A stretch of 64,000 nt of DNA from Agapetus fuscipes (lineage: Eukaryota > Arthropoda > Insecta > Trichoptera > Glossosomatidae): assembly GCA_951799405.1 (NCBI GenBank), contig OX637337.1, forward strand, positions 18,846,347-18,910,346. Reading direction: 5' to 3'. Numbering within the stretch: the stretch's first letter is position 1; the number at the start of each line of letters is the position of its first letter. The notes below the pieces were generated by a model. It saw only the letters and a list, made by a program, of their open reading frames with translations. It ran no database searches and had not been told where the DNA came from. A program made the position numbers and the translations under genes. This document shows positions 54,167 to 64,000 of the stretch, in pieces.

Positions 54167-55354
54167 GATGCAAACCGGAGTTTCTAGTCGTTGCAGCAAA
54201 GTGAACTCTTCCAACTTCGAGTGACAATAACATTCCGATTACCATAAAAAGATAAAAGAAAACATTCAAACTCAGCGTGTTGGAAACAAAATAAGAACAA
54301 AGCAACGTTGTGTTATGATTAACTGAAAAAGTTTCATAAAAATTCGTGATAATTTTTAAAAACCAAAAAAAAGTACTGTTTTTGAGTGGAGTGAAATTGA
54401 CGCAACCTAAAAATAAGTTGGCCTATAATTAAAAAAAAACGAGTAATATTTACTGTGGTTAAATAAAAAAAGTTTAACACATTCGTAGTAATGTAGCATA
54501 AAAAACTGATTTCGAGTGAGATGAATGTAATCTAACAAAACTTTTTATTCAGTGGACTGAAATTAAAAAAAAGAAGCAAGTTGGTAGTGTAATAACATGA
54601 ATGCAAAAGGTAAAACATAAATTTGTTGTTAATATAGAGACAACGTAAATGAAAAACTGTCTTGAAGTGGAACTCAGCTTAACTTAAGCTAAGCTAACGT
54701 AAAACTCAGTGTTAATAAAAAAAAAACAATCCGTCTTTTAAAATCAGTTTTCCCTGTAAAAAATTGGTTTGAATCAGATTTTTGGATAACACAAATTGTA
54801 TGAACTTATTTATATGTGTTATAAGGTGGAGTGGGTTAAACATTTAAAAAGAAAGAAGTAACATTTGCGTAACTCAAAAAGTATTGTATAAATGTATGAT
54901 AATTGAAGTGAAAAAAAAACTCTAATAATTGAGTGGGACTGAACCTTACCTATGCTTCAGTGAGTTAAAACTATAAAGAAACCACTTCGTTGTATAAGAA
55001 ACTAAAAAGTTTCTTATAAATGTTGAAAAAAATTCTTATGAAGAGCAATTAATAATGAAGTACTGTTTTTATGTGAAATAATTCTATCATAACTTAACCC
55101 CATACATAAATTTTAGTCTGTTGTACCACTTTAAAAAAACATTTTAACTTTACTATGATAAGCTGAAAGAGTTTCATATGTATTTATGTTAATTATTATG
55201 AACAAAAAATGTAACACTGTTTTGAATAGGATTGTGAAAAAGTGGTTTATCCTATAATGAGAGGCAAAAGGACTGTGTTTTAGTACGTGCTTCAGGATGG
55301 GGCATTCTGTGGATCTGAACCCGCTGGTGGCGAGTCTGCTAAGGCTCATAATTG
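54167..55354 (+). CDS. Candidate 5' exon of a host gene
   Basis: A good acceptor (CTTGTTTCTTTTCAG) ends at 54166 and a good donor (TTG/GTAAGC) follows 55354. Near the 3' end, ATG at 55297 opens 19 codons, MGHSVDLNPLVASLLRLII, with GC-rich codons unlike the flanks, and the donor falls one base into the next codon. Upstream is AT-rich with degenerate ACTG…GAGTGGA repeats, which would be a long 5' UTR. A second acceptor-like TGCTTCAG at 55295 would make a 59-bp exon instead, and the alternative frame GAFCGSEPAGGESAKAHN is also open. No further exon was found downstream. Confidence 0.3.
54370..55270 (+). repeat. Degenerate interspersed motif array
   Basis: A block like ACTGTTTTTGAGTGGAGTGA returns at 54374, 54505, 54655, 54915, 55055 and 55215 with heavy divergence and spacing of about 100-260 bp. 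It could be an old tandem array. Confidence 0.35.
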
Positions 55355-55577
55355 GTAAGCACACATCTCAAATGTTATTTATTTTGTAATGGTAGTTACC
55401 TGATACGTGGCATACTAAAATTACCTTTCTGCGCATTGCAAAAGTGAAAAAAAAAGTTCTACGAATGTTTATGTTTCAGATTACTTTTTCAAGAGGAAAA
55501 GGCGTAGTAAGTTTAAATTAAAATAAAATTAGACGGTGTGTTCAACTTTTTCCAATAAAATTGAGAATAAGATGTGA

Positions 55578-55616
55578 AATAATACCACTACAGATACCAG
55601 TATTTGTAGTGGTATT
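55578..55616. other. 16-bp-stem hairpin
   Basis: AATACCACTACAGATA faces TATTTGTAGTGGTATT with one mismatch. Confidence 0.6.
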
Positions 55617-56159
55617 GTTTTTAGTATTTTTATCAGTAATGGCATAAAAAAATATTTCCTTTTTCTTCTTGTCATGCGAGAAAAGATCGACATGAATAGA
55701 CTTTAAAGACGCCGACGTTCATCTTGGCTGAAAATCGTGTGACAGTGGTTTGGCAAAAACACGAAGTGTATTTCAAGGCACAGCATATAAAGTAATGAAA
55801 ACCACGATTATCGCAAATTTGTGGCACTAAAAGAAAAATAAAATACCAGTAAAGTAAGCCTCAATAAAGCAAAGAAACATTCATCCGTATTCGTTAAATA
55901 ATTTGCAATGTACGTAGTAGTTTTTCCTCGAACGTGAGGCTTGTGATGAATTAGGCAGTTGCGTGGAGGGAAAAATAAACACGTTTTTAGGCCGCGACGA
56001 ACAGGCACGTGTAGTGTGGTCACTAAAAACGTAGCTCGTGCCTAACTTTCGTGATTGCTTAAAACATTGCTTATATTGCTGAGAGACATTTGATGTCTCA
56101 CAGTAATTACTTTTAGAATTATATTACTCTCACATGATTTTGGAAAAATACCGTTTCTT

Positions 56160-56335
56160 TATCTAGTGGTTAACGATACGGACACGCGAAAAAAGGTCAT
56201 TAGTTCGATATTGGGTGGAGCACAAAATAAAAAAGAATGCACTTCACTAAGTAACATGGCTTATGCAAAGGGCTTTTGATGTGTGGTTTACACAAAAAAA
56301 CAGAGTCTTTTAAATAAATTATCCAAATATTCATT
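56160..56335 (+). repeat. Composite SINE, shortened, tail II
   Basis: Head remnant CTAGTGGTTAACGATACGG and TTAGTTCGATATTGGGTGGA, then GGGCTTTTGATGTGTGGTTT and AAAAAACAGAGTC. Confidence 0.55.
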
Positions 56336-56469
56336 TCATTTATGTTTAAGAAACATTAATCTAGGCTAAAAGGGGTCTCCTGCGATTTCAGTAGGGGTTA
56401 GATCTGCTCGAAAAAGCGATTCTCCTCAGGAAGCTTTGTAAATTAAGATTTATGTACTTGGCGCAAGGC

Positions 56470-56715
56470 GTACTTGACGTATAAACAGAAATGAGCTGAC
56501 TATCTATACATTATTAAAAATTGATTCACTTTTTTTGTAGGTCAACCCTGTTCAGGGAAAGTGGAAGGGTTAATGTGCATTTTAATTTAGGGCATTTATT
56601 TGATTTGTACACATTTAGAATGCGTAAGCGTTAAATTGCACCCGTTAATGGGTATACATTTAACATGAATCTGAAAAGATAACATAATTTTGCAACTCAG
56701 ATTGTAAATTTTAGA
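56470..56715 (+). repeat. Repeat A copy, old
   Basis: GAAATGAGCTGAC, ATTGATTCACTTTTTT, CTGTTCAGGGAAAGT and ATAATTTTGCAACTCAGATT. Confidence 0.6.
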
Positions 56716-58680
56716 TCCCAACATAAGTATCATTCTTTCTTTGCCTTGTTCATTATTGTTGAGGAATTTGACACTATTAGATACAATAAAAAAATCATTC
56801 TAGAAAATTTCAGAAGTAAAAGCGAAATAAAAGTACAATTAAGATTGAGTAAGCATTATTTGAGATGTCTAAACCATCAGCGTTCGAAACTGAAACAATA
56901 TTAGTGAACATTTGTAACCGGATTATGTTCGGGAAATCTGTCAATCAATATTTCATATAAATGATGGGATATCTCGTTATGATCGTCGAAGAAATTCATC
57001 AAATCCGATTTGAAGGTTCAAGATGGGCAACATCTTATCTAAAGATGAAAGAAAGCTCCTTAAATTTGATTAATTAAGATTATCATTAGATGAATTTCCA
57101 TGGCCAATAAGTCATTGTATCAGAAAATGATTTATTTAAAAAAAAACAAGAAATTCCCATGCAAGAAAATTTATATATTTAAAAAAATTAAAGTCTCTGC
57201 AATTTGAGTTAATCTTTTGAGTTTTCATTTAATTTGAAGATTGGCGTAAAAACTAAAAAAATGAGCGCTAAAACAGGAAAAATGATAATCTTTTTTTGAA
57301 CCAAAGTTCTTTTCAAAATGTAAGCGTTTTATCAATTAAAAATATCGACCGGATTTTTTGAATTGAGACTTTTTTTTTTTTTTAAAGATAATCGTATGAC
57401 GGAAAAACTTCGTTTATCCATAGATAATGACACTCAATTCTTGTTTCAGATTTTTTAGGAATCTACTTTCAAAAATAACTTGCCAAAGATATAAAAAATC
57501 TTAAACAAAATTCAAATAATTTAATTAGTCATATGCATTATTTTTAATTATTATGATTCCAGTGAATTTCTATAAGGAAATGAATAGGTCCTGAAAGACC
57601 TTTTCAAAATGAGTAAGAATAGTTATCTGACTGTATCATCTACAGATGATAAGATGTTATCTTCAACATCCTTTGCTGAAGGTATTGTAAGGGTAGTGTA
57701 AGACTTAATCCGGAGGACGGTCAATCTAATTGTATCCGAATGAATAGGTGTACAGGATTCTAGCGGACCCTTTCTCAGACCTACCTTGTTCATCGGAATT
57801 ATCTTCCAAATTATATATCTGAGTCCTTGAGAGCCAGAACCTTTAATGTATTAATGGAATAAACGGGGAATTAGTATATCTAATGGCAACGTTGTCAGAT
57901 ACTTATCTTTAATCTATAATCTTAGCCGTATTATATAAGCTAAAATTATACTGATTTTTAAAGGAAATCAAGGAAAGCCACTGTTTTCTTTAAGGTAAAA
58001 AAAATGTTGACAAAAAATGTTATTTTGTAAGAAAATGTTATAATATTTTCATTTCCATCAAGTTAACAATACAATAGGGTTATTTCTCATTACTTTAATA
58101 ATACAAAAGTTGTAAACTTTTCCAGCGCGTACTTGAATGGTATAAATATTTTATACTGAGAAGCCCTCTCATCTGAATCGAATAATAAAAACAAGAATAC
58201 AGCAATAACAAAACACTCAATACAAAATGATAACTTAATAAATGAAGACAAGTTTATTGTTGTTGTAACTTATCAAGCATAAAAAATACACAGAAAAAAC
58301 CACGCTCTACATTTAAACCGATCATTGAGTCGGTGAAGCTAAACGGTCATAACATACAGAACGGTCATTTTCACTAGATTGTGCAAGGCCAAATCAAATG
58401 TTTATCTAGACCTGAAGACTCAACGGGTGTCTGTTCATCTTAAAGTCCCTATTTAAGATAGCAAGCAATAAAAATAATGACGGCCTGTTAGCAACTATTC
58501 ATTGCACCATACATTTTGGATCAAAAACGTGTATACAAACATCGATTAGGTGTTTACCCGCCGCCATGTTTTATTGCTTGCTTTCTTCAAATAAAAACGA
58601 TAAGACCTACCGACGGCATTTGTGCCTGCTGTCCATGTAAAAATCCGCATGTCGAGAAACAATAAATATCACAACTCAAG
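56716..58680. other. AT-rich stretch, nothing recognised
   Basis: No family repeat and no open frame with a domain across nearly 2 kb. Confidence 0.35.
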
Positions 58681-58681
58681 A

Positions 58682-59045
58682 TTTGGTCCGGCCGATAGCT
58701 CAGTTGATAGAGTGCTTGCATTCCATGCCGTGAGCCCGGGTTCGAATCCCACCGAGAGTGTTAGAAATGATTTCCCGTTTCGGTGTTTACTTCAAACCCC
58801 AAAATACAATACTGAAAAGGCTTACTCAGCCTTCACAATAAATGAATACCAGCCCCCTCGGGAGCGAGGAAGCCCCCCCTTCAACTGAAGTGGTTGGCTT
58901 AAGGCCGACCCCCTTACCTGTAAAAATAAATAGGTTCCACTCTCCACTTCGAGGATAACGCGGCAAGAAATTATCCTCGAAAAAACGCGATAGCTTTATC
59001 GCGTTTTTTAAGAGCCCTCTGAAAGCTTCACTTTTAGTGTTTAAT
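58682..59045 (+). repeat. SINE-B copy, tRNA-headed
   Basis: A box GATAGCTCAGTTGATAGAG, B box GGGTTCGAATCCC (58738-58750), body with GGCTTACTCAGCCTTCAC, CCCCCTCGGGAGC, TTCAACTGAAGTGGTTGGC, CCCCTTACCTGTAAAAATA, and a 3' hairpin at 58980-59009 (AAAAAACGCGATA, loop GCTT, complement). The head cannot form a proper acceptor stem, so it is not a tRNA gene. Confidence 0.85.
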
Positions 59046-59179
59046 TCTCTAGCATGCCGACGTCGCTGTAAATATGATTGTACCTTTGTGACCAATTTTT
59101 GATTAAAATAAATGAGTTTTTGCCATAGCGAGACACATTTCTTTTTTAAAGAATGAAAAAAAAAACGGATTTACTGACC

Positions 59180-59242
59180 GTGCAAAAGAGAAGAACGATT
59201 TTCTCTACGTTTCGTCGGAGTCATATCCGACGTCCTCAGGAG
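59180..59242 (-). ncRNA. Hammerhead-ribozyme-like motif
   Basis: Minus strand 59239-59209: CTGAGGA, one unpaired C, stem GTCGGA / TCCGAC with loop TATGAC, then GAAAC. The conserved core is complete, but the extra base and unknown stems I and III leave activity open. Probably a Penelope-like element end. Confidence 0.5.
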
Positions 59243-59379
59243 ACGTGTGTCCTTTATAGGGAGGACCCACGAACTGTTGAATTGTTGTTGTAAGATCGAG
59301 GCCAAAGGTTGTAGGTATTTTTAGTAACCTCTAGTAATCTACCGTAATCATAATTTAAAATCTTTAATAACATTTTTTT

Positions 59380-59600
59380 TTTTGCTCCACTGAGAGTCGA
59401 AACGACTACTGTTTATCTTGAATGTGAATATCAACCACTACACTAGGGCTAGAATCTACATGGAAAGCTGAATTATTTTAGACACGTTAAATGTGTACCT
59501 ATAATTAAGAGATGCAAGTCTGCTTGTGAAAAACCATTCAATATGAACCTATAAATGAACATATATTCACAATTTTGTAACATTATAGATTAACTTTAAA
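59380..59600. repeat. Decayed composite SINE head (-) and Repeat A end (+)
   Basis: 59385-59460 on the minus strand resembles the tRNA-like head (GTCGTTTCGACTCTCAGTGG). 59490-59600 keeps ATATGAACCTATAAATGAAC and a TTGTAACATTATAGATT end of Repeat A type. Confidence 0.4.
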
Positions 59601-59769
59601 AAAAACATTAATAAGATAGATGATTTCTAATAAAAACAATCGTTTTGATGTGTTTTATTTATTTATGTAAACGGCATATCCGACCTTTTACAACAAGAAA
59701 AATTAACAGTCATTAAATAAATATATTAAGTGAAATAATGAAATATTAGAAACAAAAAAGGATATAAAA

Positions 59770-59868
59770 ATAAAAAAGTGAATTAAAACTCTGCTTTTAT
59801 CCAATTGAATTTTTAAATAATACAAATGGACTTTCACTGTGTAAATAGATTTACACTTAAAAATAAAA
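59770..59868 (+). repeat. Terminal block of the foldback family
   Basis: Aligns with 17035-17120 over about 85 bp (GTGAATTAAAACTCTG, ATGGACTTTCACTGTGTAAA). Confidence 0.6.
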
Positions 59869-60930
59869 GGGTTGTTGTAAAAATTGTATAAAATAAAATT
59901 TCAAAAAAAATGTGTACAAAACATAAGGAACATGAGTGTCAAGTACGCACGCATGAACACGCAAACCACACATACTTGTATGTATATCAGTCAGCAATCG
60001 TCAGCTAGTTTGCCGATAGCATAGCTGGGCCATAAGATATTTTTATGAAACTGAAATAAAAAGCTGTGTTGAAAGTTTTCGGCTCTGAGCACGTAGTTGT
60101 ACGTTACCTGCGAGTTTTTCCCGTAACGCCTTGAACAAACAAAAGCTCTCTGGCTTTCCGGGCGACGGTTCGCCACCATTTGAAAATTGTTTGCGGCGTT
60201 TTCTATTTGTATTGGATTCAAACAAGATCTGTACCTCAACTTTACGTTTTGACTCAATCATAGCGTCAACAAATAATGCATTCAAACTAAAACACTCCAA
60301 AGAGGAGCTTTTTAAGTTCTGTATAATTTTGGTAAAACGATTTGGTTCAGTTTAAACGTTAAGTTTTATACTTGGTAAATTTGATGCGAGCTTAGATATG
60401 AGGCAATGTGCAAGGTAATCTTGTGTCATATTTTATTACAAGCGTATTGAAAAATAAAGCTTTTAGAGATAACCAATTTTGCTTTTTATGATAAAAATAA
60501 CATATCAGAAAACCGTTTTTGTTCGTGGAAGGAAAACGAGTTTTTGAATATATTTTTTAATTTAATATAGACCTCATCTTGTCGTCATTAAAATACTTTG
60601 TTGCTCAATTATGGACAAGCCAGAACTTTTTTCAGGTTGTAATATTTTTAAGCATATCATTCGACGTTTATTCTAATTTGGAATGTGGAAGGACATAAAA
60701 AATAAAGTTTTAGGTATAAGGCGAAAATGTATTCAAATAAATAAGGCAAGATTTGAATCGTTTTTATACATAATTTTTTGAACGTTACTAGTTTTCAGAT
60801 TTTGTTATTTATTTCGAAAAAAGGAGTAAACAAGTTTTTGTCTGAAGAAACTGTCAACAAAAATTTCAGAATAAAATAGTTAGTTAAACGATGTTTGCTT
60901 CACGATTTCTTTTCGGTTATAATAACTGTA
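59869..60930. other. No supported gene
   Basis: Overlapping short frames on both strands near 60000-60350 show no domain. Confidence 0.35.
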
Positions 60931-60934
60931 CCTA

Positions 60935-61065
60935 CCCGTAGCACGAGTTTTTTCATAATACTCTAAGTATCGAGTATTCGAGAAAAATGTATGTGAACTT
61001 GAAAAGCACCTCTGGCAAAAAAAGTTTAGAAACTTGTTTTATTATGAAAAAACTCGTACTACGGG
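60935..61065. mobile_element. 131-bp MITE with TA target duplication
   Basis: Inverted ends CCCGTAG(C/T)ACGAGTTTTTTC extend about 27 bp. TA at 60933-60934 and 61066-61067. No coding content. Confidence 0.8.
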
Positions 61066-62225
61066 TACTGTCCCCAAAATAACATTAATTTAATATTTTC
61101 GTATTGGCAATAATATTTATTTGGCTCAGTCCTGTTAAAACATGATTTGCCGATAAAACAGTCAATCAGTGTCGTGTGTTTGTCCATAAAAGTAAATAGG
61201 CGAATAGAATTAACATTATTTATGTACTGTTTGGCCGGTTTTAATTGAATTTTGTGTTATTTTAACTAAAATGTGGACGAAAATGTGACTTATCAGTGTG
61301 AATCTCATTAATATTATCCGGTAAAATTGATTCATTGCGAACACACATTAAATAAAAAAACCGCAACCAAAACTATCAGATGAACCATTCATTACTTTGA
61401 TTGTTTCTAATCTAGTATAGATAAAAGTGGACGGAAACAATGGGATGTCCATGAATTCAACTAAATTAATGACCCACTCGTTCACCTTGATTGATTTCAA
61501 TCTAGGATTGATAATGAAAGAAGGGAAAACGTTGGAAAGCGCATTGAGTACATAGGTCTGACGCTGCGTTTGTCAGTTCACTTGATTAATTTTCGTGTTA
61601 TACGTAGGTATGTATGTATGTATTTGTCTAGACCAGTGTTTCTTAATATTTTTTCGCCCATCGCCCTTTCATGGGGTAAGAGGCACGTAATTCCAAGAAT
61701 ATTTCATCTAAAAGCATCGTCAAAGTAAAGAAGGGGGGGGGGAGGTAGGTACAGGTTTGAGGGAAATATCATCCCTACGTAATTTTCACCCTCCTAAAGG
61801 CCCAAATCACCTCCAAGTTAAGAGTCACTGGTCGAGACTAATTGAATCGAGTTTTCAATGACAACTGTGTGTTTTCAAATCAACAAGTATTTGGGCATGA
61901 CTGCGAAGTTCAAGACTTTAAGTCATAATAAATACAACATTAAAAATATATTTTACTCGAATACTTCTATTTTCGTGGTTTTCTAATACACTTACAAACT
62001 GACGCCCACTCTATGTAGGTATTTTTTTCCTGGAACCTAATATTTTTTTTTGTCTTACCTTATTTTTCAAGGAACACGTGCATTTATATTCAAAGTAAGT
62101 GAAGTATTAACCATGTCGCGATATACGTACACGGTCAATAGATGATTAAAAGGCTTAAAACCAGCATTTGAATAAAAATACGTATTGATTTTCACCAACA
62201 AATTTTATTCATAAAAAAACAAATC
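61066..62225. other. AT-rich stretch, nothing recognised
   Basis: A run of G at about 61734-61742 is the only notable feature. Confidence 0.35.
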
Positions 62226-62227
62226 AA

Positions 62228-62482
62228 TAATCTATACACATCTAAATCTAAATCTAAATCTAAGCTGCAAAGATATGTATCATTTGAGATTCATATTAAA
62301 TGCATTCCCACAAGCAGACATGCATAATTTCGCGATTACACATGCTGCATGTGGACCTACAATTTAAAAACCCCAATCTCAAATGAACATAAGCCCTGCA
62401 ACTCTTGCCGACCTTCCCTGAAGCAGGGGTGACATTGGCAAAGTGATGGCATTTTCTACAGTATGGGTGGTCAGCCGCAACA
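62228..62482 (-). repeat. Repeat A, subfamily 1
   Basis: Begins (on plus) with TCTAAATCTAAATCTAAATC, a TTAGA-like tail, and runs to GCGGCTGACCACCCATACTG on the minus strand. Confidence 0.85.
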
Positions 62483-63655
62483 CACATCGTTCATCAATAA
62501 CTCATTATCCATGAAATTTAAATCCACTCACTGAATCTGTTATTTCGGAAACATCAAAATGTAATTTTAAATAATTGTGTGGAGCTTTCAAAACCCGCGT
62601 TCACTTTGGAGTTAAAGTAAGATGAATTTATATTTAAGTACGAGTATATCCAAGATTCAAAGCAATCAAGGTTTGTTGGTGATGAGAATATGTAAAAAGC
62701 GTGCAAAAATAGATCAAGTAGAGACGCATCTGAAGAGTTACTGTCCGCACCTAGCGGAATCACTAAATACAGAAACCGTTTAGTGTTTTTTTTCTCACTA
62801 AATTATTATTTCAGTTCATTTTATCATTAGAGCTTAGAGATTTTTATCACCTAAAGCTCTTCAACTTAAACTTGAAACTTTCGGACTTTTTTAAGGCTCG
62901 TAATACGTATTTTACGTGAATATTAAGCTCCTGAACGATTACCTCCCTCCGTAATGATGCTTTAATTTACCTCAAGTACCTCTGCATGAAATACTTAGCG
63001 GAAGTAAGTGAGCGGAGCCTTCCTTCCCTCACCCTAAAGATGGGTTAAGTATATCTGACCTACACTTACACTCGTATACATGAACGACGCTATGAGAAAT
63101 TATAAAACTGTAAATTCTGTGCCGTTTTATGTATAAGTTGATAAAATCGTTGCGTTCAAAATTAGCTGGTTTGGGTTTAATAGGGAACGGACGTTAGACA
63201 TGTTTGGTTTTTTCGTGTTTTCTATGGTGAGCTCTGACTCAAAAATAAAACAAATCAGGTATTTGAAAACAAAATGATTCGTCGTACTTTTGGACCTGCA
63301 TCTGAGAAAGCAAGAAGACTTCGGAGTGTTGGATATGTAGTGCGTGCAAAATACTCCAGGATAATCAGAAATACTTAGCGTAAATAAGTGAACGAAGCTT
63401 TTCTTTTCCTCACCCTTAAGATGGGCTGAGTATGTCTGACCCATACTTACACTCGTATTCATGAACAACACTATGATGCTATATTTTAAGCAGGTCAATA
63501 GAATCGAAAATAGTATAATGCTTTCGTTTAAAACACGAGGGCCAGCGTTTGATTTCCACCATGAGTTACTTACTCATTGATCTTTTTATAATTGAAGTCA
63601 AAATGACTAACATAAGATTGATCTTATCGATGTAAAATCCCAAACCGTAAATGAA
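62483..63655. other. No supported gene
   Basis: The 123-codon minus frame at 63127-63498 has no domain I recognise. A stretch around 63001-63085 and 63370-63470 repeats AAGTGA(G/A)CG(G/A)AGC, CCTCACCCT, AAGATGGG(T/C)T and ACTTACACTCGTAT, suggesting an old local duplication. Confidence 0.35.
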
Positions 63656-63661
63656 AATGAA

Positions 63662-64000
63662 TAGTCCGGTCGATAGCTCAGTTGGTAGAGTGCTTGCATT
63701 CTACCCCATGAGCTCGGGTTCGAATCCCACCGAGGAGGGTGTCAGAAATGATTTCCTATTTCGGTGTTTATTACAAACCTCATAATAAAATACCGGCAAG
63801 GTTTACTCAGCCTTCACAAGAAATGAGTACCAGCCCCCTCGGGAGCTGGGAAACCCCCACTTCAACTGAAGTGGTTGGCGTAAGGCCGGCCCCCTTACCT
63901 GTAAAAATAAATAGGTTCAACTCGCCACATGCGACCCCTTCGGGGATAACGCGGCAAGAAGTTACATTATATGTGTAGCTTAGTTGCGTTTTTTTTTTTT
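63662..64000 (+). repeat. SINE-B copy, tRNA-headed, runs to the window end
   Basis: GGTCGATAGCTCAGTTGGTA, GGGTTCGAATCCC (63716-63728), TTTACTCAGCCTTCACAAG, CCCCCTCGGGAGCTGGG, GCGACCCCTTCGGGGATAAC, TAGCTTAGTTGCG and a T run at the very end. Confidence 0.85.

Noticed and set aside
58682..58760. tRNA gene
   Set aside because: A and B boxes are good, but the acceptor strands do not pair and the sequence continues into a body shared with 52455-52733 and 63662-64000, so it is a SINE head.
63127..63498. 123-codon minus-strand frame
   Set aside because: No domain, AT-driven composition, and it overlaps a local duplication.
1..64000. CRISPR array, bacterial operon or phage
   Set aside because: No regularly spaced short repeats, no operon-like gene packing and no ribosome-binding patterns. 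All content fits an animal genome.

Overview
The window is AT-rich animal DNA that reads as a transposable-element graveyard. I find no bacterial-style operons and no long intact host gene. An arthropod, probably an insect, is the best guess. The reasons are 5S-rRNA-derived repeats whose promoter region resembles arthropod 5S, CR1/Jockey-type LINEs, hammerhead-like Penelope-type foldbacks and PIF/Harbinger-type elements. I cannot name the species.

Three coding-capable retroelement remnants dominate. LINE-1 (about 6716-9968, +) is a 5'-truncated non-LTR retrotransposon that keeps the end of its endonuclease and its YADD reverse transcriptase, broken by an in-frame stop and a frameshift. LINE-3 (about 32010-33159, -) is the 3' half of a second RT gene. 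LINE-2 and LINE-3-like 3' fragments lie at 1690-2165, 2458-2855, 11580-12195 and 29710-29775. An LTR pair (18956-21806 and 24089-26939, constant 5133-bp offset, no indels) encloses 2.28 kb with no gag or pol. It looks like a young non-autonomous LTR element that jumped into the tRNA-like head of a SINE.

Three short-retroposon families fill the rest. (1) A composite SINE has a 5S-rRNA head (sometimes absent), a tRNA-like unit, a conserved body and one of two 3' tails. Tail I matches the 3' end of LINE-1; tail II matches the 3' end of LINE-2. The parasites and both presumed enzymatic partners therefore sit in the same 64 kb. (2) 'Repeat A' is about 235 bp with a (TTAGA)n-like end, present in about 20 copies on both strands with at least two subfamilies. 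(3) A tRNA-headed SINE-B of about 340 bp is present in three copies.

DNA-transposon remnants include a MITE family with CGCT(C/G)CC termini and clear 4-bp target duplications (four copies with AACT, ATAT, TAAT, ATCT), TA-target MITEs at 3692, 40041 and 60935, TTA/TAA-target Harbinger-like elements at 42481 and 47539 (the latter with a SANT-like protein remnant), and a long inverted-repeat element at 37298-38444. Several foldbacks carry hammerhead-ribozyme-like cores (16.7, 30.8, 50.3, 59.2 kb), typical of Penelope-like element ends.

Nested insertions give a relative order: MITEs, foldbacks and a Harbinger MITE sit inside Repeat A copies, a composite SINE sits inside a Harbinger MITE, and the LTR element sits inside a SINE. 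Only weak candidates for host exons were found (35674-35825 and 54167-55354, both +; 28327-28713, -). The remaining sequence, much of it between 12.2-13.4, 39.5-41.7, 52.9-58.6 and 59.9-62.2 kb, is AT-rich and shows nothing I can support.
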